DNA from: Deltaproteobacteria bacterium
GTDB taxonomy: Bacteria; Myxococcota_A; UBA9160; SZUA-336
DNA: 64,000 bases
Direction: 5' to 3'
Assembly (NCBI GenBank): GCA_029261895.1
Contig: JAJDAK010000017.1
Location: 1-64,000, forward strand
Below the pieces are notes generated by a model, which saw only the letters and a list, made by a program, of their open reading frames with translations, was not told where the DNA came from and searched no databases. Both the position numbers and the translations under genes were made by a program. This document shows, piece by piece, positions 35,938-44,500 of this stretch. Position 1 is the first letter of the stretch. Each line of letters starts with the position of its first letter.

Positions 35938-37182
35938 ATGTTACGAGTACCTCATAAAACCCACGCGACGAGTCTAGAAAACGCGGGTAGCCAAAATAAA
36001 GTAAGGCTCCTGGAGGGCGTCCTGGATGCGGCGGAGCTGGGGCTAATCGCTATCGCGCCCGATGGGAGAATCGCCGTATGGAATCGCTGGATAGCGCGTG
36101 CGTCAAGCATCCCTAGCAAGCAAGCGAGTGGGAAACGGCTCGAGCGACTCTTTCCTGAAATCGTGAATACGCGTCTTGAAACAGCCGTCACGGCGGCTCT
36201 TACGCGGGGGCAGTCGTCTTCTTTATCGCACGCCTTTGCAGCCACGAGCTTGCCGCTGGTCTGTGATCACCAGGACCGTGCGGCATTTAGCCGAATGCAG
36301 CAATCAATCCGCGTAGAGCCAATCAATATCGGGGACGGGCAACGCCACTGTCTAGTACATATCACCGATGTTACCGCGATCGTTCAACGAGAGCGGGTGC
36401 TGCAAGAGAAAGCGAAGCGTTGCCAGGAGCTCGCGGATGTCGTCGAGGCTCGCGCCCAGGAGCTGACAAAATCCAACGAAGCGCTTGGCGACTTTTCTTA
36501 TATTGTGGCACATGACCTTAAGGAGCCGCTCCGGGGCATGCGCATGTACGCTCAGTGTCTGAGCGACGACTACGCCGATCGGCTAGGCGACTCCGGACTA
36601 GAGCAGCTCCAGCAAATTGACAACCAAGGAGCGCGTCTCCAGGATCTGATTGACGCGCTGCTGGAGTTCTCGCAAGTCGGTTGCGTTGACCTGGCACTCG
36701 GCGAGACGTCGATTCAGGGGATTGTAGACGAAGTCCTCCAGTCGCTTCGCGCATCGCTAGAAGAAAAGGGAGTCAGCGTACGCATTCCTGAAGAACTACC
36801 GAACGTGTACTGTGATCATATACGGATCGCCGAGGTGTTCCGAAACCTAATTACGAACGCTCTCAAATACAATGATAAAGATGACCCTTGGATCGAACTA
36901 AGCTGGCACCATGCTAGCAATCTCAAAGGTGGGGTGGATGACGACGCGGCCATCGTATTCTCTGCACGTGACAACGGGATTGGGATCGATGAGAAACATC
37001 TCGAGTCTGTCTTTGGAGTTTTCAAACGCTTGCACGAGCGTGAAGCCTTTGGGGGCGGCACCGGTGTGGGGCTTGCGATTGTAAAGAAGATCGTTGAGCG
37101 ACACGGAGGCCGAATCTGGGTTGAGTCCGAGCACGGTGTTGGAAGCTGCTTCCATTTCTCGCTTCCAATGAAAGACAAGTGA
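35938..37182 (+). CDS. Sensor histidine kinase with PAS domain
   Basis: A 414-residue soluble kinase. PAS domain at about 22-150, a short coiled linker (150-180), HisKA with His192 in AHDLKEPLRG, and HATPase with NALKYN, DNGIGID and GGGTGVGLAIVKKIVERHGG. The AHDLKEPL box is that of phytochrome-type kinases. It starts two bases after the cheC stop, forming a three-gene unit with receiver and phosphatase. No membrane segment, so the signal is cytoplasmic. Confidence 0.95.
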   Translation: MLRVPHKTHATSLENAGSQNKVRLLEGVLDAAELGLIAIAPDGRIAVWNRWIARASSIPSKQASGKRLERLFPEIVNTRLETAVTAALTRGQSSSLSHAFAATSLPLVCDHQDRAAFSRMQQSIRVEPINIGDGQRHCLVHITDVTAIVQRERVLQEKAKRCQELADVVEARAQELTKSNEALGDFSYIVAHDLKEPLRGMRMYAQCLSDDYADRLGDSGLEQLQQIDNQGARLQDLIDALLEFSQVGCVDLALGETSIQGIVDEVLQSLRASLEEKGVSVRIPEELPNVYCDHIRIAEVFRNLITNALKYNDKDDPWIELSWHHASNLKGGVDDDAAIVFSARDNGIGIDEKHLESVFGVFKRLHEREAFGGGTGVGLAIVKKIVERHGGRIWVESEHGVGSCFHFSLPMKDK

Positions 37183-37242
37183 ACCGTGGAACTCCGCCCT
37201 TGAACGCGGAACAGCTAATTAAGCTTAACGCGATTCAAGAAG

Positions 37243-37629
37243 TCAGCGAACAGCGGCGTTGCGAACGAAATCAAAGCTAGCGACGATTCCCGCCACGGTC
37301 TCGCCATTGTAAACCAGCACGCGGTGAACACGTGCCTCGACCATCCTCTGAGCGACCGTCGTAATATCATCGTCTACGGATGCCCAAATCACGTCTGGTG
37401 TCATGATCTCCCAGACACGCGTATCTCGCTTGAATAGCTTGGAGTCCTCACTGAAGCGGCGAATCACGTCAGTCTTGGAGACGATTCCCATGAGCTCTCC
37501 GTCCGCGCTGAGTACCGGAACACCACTAATACACTTGGACGTCAGCAGATCCTCAAGAACGTCCAAGGTCGCATCGAATAGAATCGAAATAACATCCGTA
37601 TTCATGATCTCAGAAATCTTCATCGACAA
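37243..37629 (-). CDS. CBS-domain pair protein
   Basis: A 128-residue protein that is nearly only two CBS motifs (MKISEIMNTDVI, GELMGIVSKTDVIRRF, EIMTPDVIWASVDDD). Start TTG at 37629 or ATG at 37623; either overlaps the end of the hybrid kinase gene, so both are cotranscribed. Probably an adenosine-nucleotide sensor coupled to the phosphorelay. Confidence 0.9.
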   Translation of the reverse strand: MSMKISEIMNTDVISILFDATLDVLEDLLTSKCISGVPVLSADGELMGIVSKTDVIRRFSEDSKLFKRDTRVWEIMTPDVIWASVDDDITTVAQRMVEARVHRVLVYNGETVAGIVASFDFVRNAAVR

Positions 37630-39205
37630 ATCCGTCTCCCTTCGTCTCTAACCAACGACCGAGAACTTCGGCTAGCTCTTCCTTGCGTATTGGCTTGGTC
37701 AGGTAGTCATCCATACCGGCTTCTATACAGCGTTCGCGATCCCCTTCAAGTGCGTTGGCCGTTAGCGCGATGATCGGCATTCGCGCATCTCCGTCTTCGA
37801 CGTCTCGAATTGCCCTTGTCGCTTCAAACCCATCCATTCGAGGCATCTGGCAGTCCATCAGTACAACGTCGTAGATATCTCGTTGAAGGATCTCGACTGC
37901 CTCTACTCCATCGTTCGCGGTATCAACTCTACAGCCAAGCTTTTCAAGCAGCCGCCTCGCAACCAACTGATTGACTGCGTTGTCCTCGACGAGCAGGACA
38001 CGGTATCCCTCCAGTGAAGTCTTTTCAAAGTGTGTATCATTTTCGCTTAAGAACACGATCTCAGGTCGTTGATCCAGCTGCAACGGAAGCACGAGTCGGA
38101 ATGTCGAGCCCACATCTTCTGTACTTTCGAGGCTTATCTCACCTCCCATCAGCCGCGTAAGCTGCTCCGAGATCGCGAGGCCCAAGCCGGTCCCGCCGTA
38201 CTTTCGAGTCGTAGATGAATCTGCCTGTATGAACTTTCCGAAGATCGAACCGATCTGATCCTCGGGGATACCGATTCCGGTATCGATGACGCTAAGGTGA
38301 ATAAGGGCATAGTCAGCATCTCGATTTTCGCAGTGCACTCGAAGTCGGACCTCGCCCTCACTCGTGAACTTGATTGCGTTGGACATGAGATTCATAAGAA
38401 CCTGCCCTAGCCGTCCCGGATCCCCGATGACGCGTATCGGAATATCAGCATCCATATCCAAGCGAAGTCCGATGCCTTTCTCCGACGCCTTTGGGTGAAG
38501 AAGATGGATGACGCTTTGAGCACTGTCTTTGAGATTGAATGCGATCTTTTCAATCGAAAGCATCCCCGCTTCAATCTTGGAAAAGTCGAGAATGTCATTC
38601 AGGATCGTAAGAAGTGATTCACCTGAAGTACGGATCGTGTTGATATAGCCGGTCTGAACATCCGTGAGCTCGGTGTCCGTTAGGAGATCCGCAACACCGA
38701 GTACACCGTTCAAGGGGGTTCGAATCTCATGGCTCATGTTGGCAAGAAATTCGGACTTCGCTTGATTGGCTCCCCTCGCCTGATCGAGGGCGTTGTACAA
38801 CTCCTGCTCAGTGTACTTTCGATCTGTCGCATCTTGCAGAGTCATGATAAAGCCCGAAATTTCGCCGCTTGTGTCGCGGATCGGACTCAGCAGGGCGTGG
38901 GTCCAGCGGCTCACCCCATCGTCACCTCGAATCCGGAAATCCGCCGCAAAATCGCGACCCTGAGATTGAGCTAGGTTGACCTCTTCCTGGACCCATGGTC
39001 GGTCCTCGGGAATAAGGATCGAGTGCCATAGAATCCCGATACTCTCAGTCTCCCGTAGACCCGTCATCTTGCACCACATGCCGTTTACATAGACGCAGCA
39101 ACCGTCTAGGTCCGTCCGAATCAGCGCGATCGGTAGAATCTCGCAGAGAGTCTTCGCTCGGTCCCCCTCGCTTACGGATTCGCGATTCTTGGAGCTTGAA
39201 GTCAC
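37610..39205 (-). CDS. Hybrid sensor histidine kinase (PAS-HisKA-HATPase-receiver)
   Basis: A 531-residue protein. PAS with PAC at about 20-130; HisKA with His159 in NMSHEIRTPLNG; HATPase with NLMSNAIKFT, DTGIGIPEDQ and GGTGLGLAIS; and a receiver from about 395 with DCQMPRMDG as phosphorylation site and LTKPI. No membrane helix. It is convergent with the receiver-CheC-kinase operon across a gap of 60 bases that includes the CBS gene, so the two may form one signalling island. Confidence 0.96.
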   Translation of the reverse strand: MTSSSKNRESVSEGDRAKTLCEILPIALIRTDLDGCCVYVNGMWCKMTGLRETESIGILWHSILIPEDRPWVQEEVNLAQSQGRDFAADFRIRGDDGVSRWTHALLSPIRDTSGEISGFIMTLQDATDRKYTEQELYNALDQARGANQAKSEFLANMSHEIRTPLNGVLGVADLLTDTELTDVQTGYINTIRTSGESLLTILNDILDFSKIEAGMLSIEKIAFNLKDSAQSVIHLLHPKASEKGIGLRLDMDADIPIRVIGDPGRLGQVLMNLMSNAIKFTSEGEVRLRVHCENRDADYALIHLSVIDTGIGIPEDQIGSIFGKFIQADSSTTRKYGGTGLGLAISEQLTRLMGGEISLESTEDVGSTFRLVLPLQLDQRPEIVFLSENDTHFEKTSLEGYRVLLVEDNAVNQLVARRLLEKLGCRVDTANDGVEAVEILQRDIYDVVLMDCQMPRMDGFEATRAIRDVEDGDARMPIIALTANALEGDRERCIEAGMDDYLTKPIRKEELAEVLGRWLETKGDGFVDEDF

Positions 39206-39585
39206 TAACGATCCCCGTTCACACCTAGATACTTCCTATTGCGGCAGCATCATGCATGAGGTTGACTTGCAAGACACTTTTTAGTGACAGGTCAAGACGA
39301 GAACGGTCGCGTAAGACACAACCGACACCAATAAGTGTTAGATGGAACCAACAGACATGGGAGAGCTGGGACTATCGTGCTTTCTGAATCGTCCGCATTA
39401 GCGGGCCCGTGGATCATGATTCGAGCAGACCAAGGCCGCCGCGAGTACCACATTGCTGCGCTGATTTCGCCAGCGTCGCTGAACTGGCCCACCAATCGGT
39501 AGCGGGTGGTTTACGTCTCGATCGCGTGATAGACTGGTTGGGCTCTTGTCGGTGCAACGCAACGGGGAATCGGTAGGTCCTGCTT
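39206..39585. other. Intergenic stretch of 380 bases
   Basis: Divergent gap between the hybrid kinase and mini-RHS copy 1. I see no protein-like frame, no RNA structure and no long repeat. It should contain promoters for both directions. Confidence 0.4.
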
Positions 39586-40661
39586 TTGACACTGCGTACA
39601 ACTACATATTCGAACGTAGCGGCGCTGCTTTCCGCAGTGCTTTTTTGCGTACCGGCGGCAAATGCCGTCGAGTACCGTTTCTATCATTCAGATCCACTCG
39701 GTTCGAATGTTGTCGTGACCGATCGCAGTGGGCAGGTAATACAGCGCACTGCGCATACACCGTATGGTGAGCTTCGCTCCGTCGTTGATGGATCGGGGCA
39801 ATCGATCGTCGCTGAAGCGGATCAGGCGCGGCACCTCTTCACCGGCCAGGAGTACGAACCAGAGAGCGGTCTGCACTACTTCGGAGCCAGACACTACGAC
39901 CCGTTCATCGGACGCTTCCTGTCGGTCGATCCACTCGTGCTCAGCGATCAGGGTCCCAAAGCCTTTGGTGATGCACCAGGAAGCTTCAATACGCATGCTT
40001 ATGCGTTCGGACGACCAACGGTATTCATCGATCCCACTGGTGAACAGGCCGTCGTGCCACCCGTTTGCGGTCCGCTCTGTGCCGTTCTAAGTGGTCTCTC
40101 TCTAGTCGTGGGCGGACTGTTGGCCAAAACGGTCCACCCGATATTCCTGATTTACCAGCTATTGGAGATGCCGGCTCGCCGTCCTCGCCTGCACCTTCGC
40201 CCACGCCCGACCGAACACCGGGCCCAGACTCGCTACCCGAACCAAGGCCTACTCACACACTCAGCTCCATTCTAATCCCATCGGGGACCGATGCGTTTCA
40301 ACCGATGCAACGTGGGATTAAACGAGTCAGTGGTTCGGGACTTCGCGTCGACAGCGATATCGTATTTACGGGAGAGATGACGCTCGAAGGCGATAGGTTG
40401 GTCGTAAAAATTTTCAATCTCGGTGTCTTCCAAAAGAGCTCGGGTAACGTATTTAGGTTCATTCGTGGACTTGAAAAAGGCGCCCGTAGCCTCGGCGCGA
40501 AAGAGCTAACGATCAAGGGATTTGACGTTCAGAATGATTCATTCTTGAGAAGCACCGAGGCTCTTGCCAAGCGCTTTGGCTTCGACGTGATCGAAAATAC
40601 TTCCGGCCAGATCTTGGAACGAACTCTCATCAACATGACGATCCAGAAAACGCTCAACTGA
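39586..40661 (+). pseudogene. Mini-RHS protein 1: signal peptide, single RHS core, frameshifted C-terminus
   Basis: Starts at TTG 39586 with a signal peptide ending about ANA, followed by an RHS core: EYRFYHSDPLGSNVVVTDRSG, then RHLFTGQEY, SGLHYFGARHYDPFIGRFLS and the closing IDPTG. This first frame continues to 40275 with non-protein-like sequence. The frame one base back (from about 40115) holds a proline-rich linker and a folded-looking domain ending LINMTIQKTLN at 40661. A single-base indel near the AAAA at 40116-40120 would join them. The C-terminal domain (about 105 residues, GEMTLEGDRLVVKIFNLG, AKRFGFDVIENT) is not recognised and is a candidate toxin domain. Confidence 0.75.
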
Positions 40662-40884
40662 ACCTTTAAGCATCCGCCATATTCATATGCGCTCCACCAA
40701 GACCGCCTGTCTTGCACGGGGCCTAGCCCAACGTGTGGCGGATCTTCATAACGCAGTAGTTTCACTCGAGCGGATGAAGCCGCGCAAGTTCAACGCAGAC
40801 ACTCAGGTTGCAACGCTGATTTAGAAGAAGTCGTTACAACGACGCTTCGCACTATCGTAAATCGTGCTCTTTCTGACAGGGCGC

Positions 40885-41385
40885 TCAGCGATAGTTGCCG
40901 AAGCTGAGCTCGATGCCCCAATCACCGGCGCGCAGGAAAGCCATGACCTCTTGCAGCGAGTCCCGGGAAGCACTGGAAACGCGCAGCTGATCGCCTTGGA
41001 TCGCCATCTGCACCTTCTTGAACTTCTCATTCTTGAAGGCTTTGACGATAATCTTTGCGGTGTCGCTCGAGATCCCCTGCGAGAGCGTGATGGTGCGCTT
41101 CATGCGGCTCGGCCCAGAGGGCTCGTTCTCGGGAATCACCAGGTTCTTGAGGGGCACCTTGCGTTTGGTCATCTTGTTTTTGAGCACGTCAAGTAGTGCA
41201 TCCATGCGAAAGGCATCATCGGCTTCGAGCGCTATCGTGGCCTTTTCGCGATCCAGCTCGAGCTTACAATCGCTGCCCTTGAAGTCATAGCGCTGCGCAA
41301 TTTCTTTCTTGGCCTGGTTGACCGCGTTGTCGACCTCTTGCAAATCGACCCCGGTCGTCACATCAAAGGAAAGCTGTTCTGCCAC
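40885..41385 (-). CDS. yajQ: YajQ family cyclic-di-GMP-binding protein
   Basis: A 166-residue protein, normal for YajQ (about 163). Start MAEQLSFDVTTGVDLQEVDNA and the ending LRAGDWGIELSFGNYR are family hallmarks. Homologues bind cyclic-di-GMP and modulate transcription factors in Xanthomonas and Pseudomonas. In this window cyclic-di-GMP is also sensed by two riboswitches upstream of a secreted protein gene; no synthase or phosphodiesterase is present. Confidence 0.96.
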   Translation of the reverse strand: MAEQLSFDVTTGVDLQEVDNAVNQAKKEIAQRYDFKGSDCKLELDREKATIALEADDAFRMDALLDVLKNKMTKRKVPLKNLVIPENEPSGPSRMKRTITLSQGISSDTAKIIVKAFKNEKFKKVQMAIQGDQLRVSSASRDSLQEVMAFLRAGDWGIELSFGNYR

Positions 41386-41539
41386 TGTGCTTAGCTCTTT
41401 TGCTTCATCAAAGGGTACGCTCCGTTCCGATGCCTGATGATAGCGTCATCTCCGCATTTTCAAACGCCCACCATGTCCCGAGACCGGAGCACGAGCCCGA
41501 AAGTCACTTGATAGGAGCGACTAGTATATAAAAGGTGGT

Positions 41540-44500
41540 ATGAAGCCGACGCGTATTCGAGCCACGATCCTCTTCTCCGATCTCGTCGGCTACACCGCGC
41601 TGGCCGAAGAGCGCGGTCCCGAAGAGGCATTCCTCGTGCTGACGGGCTGCATCGCTGTATTGGATAGCGTGGCGCGTGCGCGTGGCGGTTCGGTGGACAA
41701 GTATTTTGGCGATGCCCTGATGGCGGTCTTCGGCTATCCGGTCCCCCAGGACCAACCCGCCTGGGCGGCGGTAGACGCGGCATTGGAAATGCGCGAGCGG
41801 GTGCGCGAATACAATGCTGAATTGGGACTCGCCACCGGTTTGGAGATTCACATCGGCATCAACACCGGTAACGTAGTGAGCGGGGATCTCACGGGCCCAG
41901 TCATCCGTGAGTTTCACGTGCTCGGCGACGCGGTCAATGTTGCCGCCAGGCTCAAGGAACGCGCACCGCTGGGCGGCATATTCATCGGGCCGAACACGTA
42001 CGCTGAAACCGCAATTCAGTTTCGCTTCCGTGATCAGGAGCAGCTCAAACTCAAGGGCAAGCAGGCGTCGGTCAACACGTATGAAGTACTGGGTCCGGCG
42101 AGCACGACCGAACTTGAAGGCATCATTCGACGCGCACGAATTCTGACCCATATGATCGGCCGCGCGGACGCGCTGGAGAAACTACGCGGCGCGGTCGCAC
42201 GGCTCGAACAGGGTCGCGGCGGAATCGTACGCGTGAGCGGCGACACGGGCAGCGGCAAGTCGAGACTTCTGGCCGAGATCTGTGCCAGTCCCGAACTCAA
42301 GCGCTTTCGAACGCTCGATCTCCATCTAGGCGTTGCGAAACCCGAAGAGTTCGCGCTGCTTCGAGAACTCGCGCGCGCATTAAGTTCGAACGGGGATGCG
42401 CTGGAGCGCAACATAGAATCGCTGGTTCAGCCGGCCAAACAGCGCTTTTTCCGGCGCGGAGGTCGACGCGTTGCCAGCAGAACTGGTTTGCGCCGCGCGT
42501 TCACCGCGTTGGTATCACGAAGAGCCCACCAGGAACCGCTCATCATCGTGATCGACGACCTAGATCATGCCGACCCAAGTTCACTGGACGTGCTTAAGTC
42601 TGTATTTTCAGTGGCGGTCGAGTCCCCCGTGCTCTTCCTCCTCACCACCCGAGACGCAAAGATCGAAAGCACCCGTGAATCAGAAAAATCTCCAAACGAG
42701 CACGGGGTCGAGATCGAGTTAGGGCCGTTATCGACGGAAGATGCGGAACGCCTCATCGATGCACTGGATAGCGATGGCACACTCAGCGCGGAAATAAGAG
42801 CGACCATCATAGAACGGGGCCAGGGAAACGCCAGCCGACTGACCATGGGTGTGTTTCTGGCGCCGGCGCTACGCTCGGAACAAACACGCCTCGAACAGCA
42901 GGCCGAGCGCTCATCCGACGCTGAGCGGCGGCGTGCAACGATTCTCTTTGCGGACCTCAGTGGGTTTACTTCGCTGACGGAAGCCGCCCGCTTGGAAGAC
43001 GCATATGAGATCGTAACCGGTGCACTGCATGTTTTGGACGAAACGGCCAAGCGCCACGGCGGCACCGTCGACAAATACCTCGGAGACTGCGTGATGGTGC
43101 TCTTTGGCGTACCCCATGCTATCGAGGATGCGCCCAGAGCCGCAGTTAACAGCGCTATTGAAATGCGCCGACGCATCGCGGAGTACAGCGCTGAACGCGG
43201 CGTCGCATTGGAGGTTCACTCGGGCATCCACACGGGCCTCGGAATCGCGGGTGAAATCAGCGGTCCGGTCACATTGGAGTATGCGGTCATGGGCGAACCT
43301 GTGGCCGTCGCATCCAAACTCAAAGACATCGCGCACAGTGGCGAAATCTACGTGGGCGAAGAGACGCATCGGTTTACGCGGAATCGCTTCGAATACCGCG
43401 CCGTCGATCCCATCGAAGTTCGTGGCGCTTCCGAACCGGTCCGAACCTATGCCCTACTCTCGGATGAAGAAGAGCTCTTTCGCGATCGCGTTGACTCCGA
43501 TCGTCTGCTTCATGCGAACCTCGTGGGTCGCGATCGAGAATTCGGAATTTTGTCGACCGCGATCGAACACTTGAAAAACGGTCAGGGTTCGTTTGTCTCA
43601 CTCGTTGGCGAGGCGGGCCTGGGCAAGAGCCGGCTGCTCAAGGAAATACAGGAGCACGGCGAAACCCAATCCGTTAAATGGTTAGAAGGCCGCTCTTTAT
43701 CCAACGGACAGACCATCAGCTTTCACCCGTTTGCAGACCTACTGCGCAGTTGGGTCGGAATCGACGACGAAGATGACGATCGGCAGGCGCGTCGCAAATT
43801 GGACCAAAGCTTGCGCCTAGCCCTCAGCGCCGACGCGGAAAGCGCCGCTCCCTTTGTGGCGTCGCTCATCGGTGTTCAACTTAGCCTACCCGAACAAGAG
43901 CGCATCGCGCGCATTCCTGGCGACGCGAAAGAAAAACTACTGCGGGGATCACTGACTCGGCTTTTCCGTTCTGTGAGTCAGGCGCAGCCGTTGATCCTCG
44001 TCTTCGACGATCTGCACTGGGCGGACCAGTCCTCGGTTGAACTTCTCGACTCGCTGTTACGACTCATCAACGAAAGTCCTGTGCTCATTCTAGGTGTCTA
44101 CCGACCTGGTTTTAAAGATACATCCGATCGAATTCGCAACACGGTCGCTACGCAGTTCGGTGATCGCCTGATCGAGATCGAACTCGAACAATTGGATCGC
44201 GAGAGCGCACGCGCGATGATTCACGACCTCTTCCGTGGTGGTGACGTGCCGCATGAAACGCGCAATCGAATCGAGGACAAGGCCCAGGGCAATCCCCTGT
44301 ACATCGAAGAGGTCATTCGAGCCTTGCTTGAGACCGGGGCCATCGAAGTCGTGAACGGCTGCCTGCAGGCCAATGACAATATTCATCAAGTGGAGATCCC
44401 CGGCACGGTTCAAGAGGTTCTCATGGCGCGGATCGATCGCCTGGACCTCGAACGTAAGAAACTCCTGCAGCTGGCGGCGGTCGTTGGCCGTAGTTTTCAC

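Noticed and set aside
41504..42151. 215-codon minus-strand frame opposite the start of the cyclase gene
   Set aside because: Opposes cyclase domain 1 with all catalytic residues; composition is that of a shadow frame.
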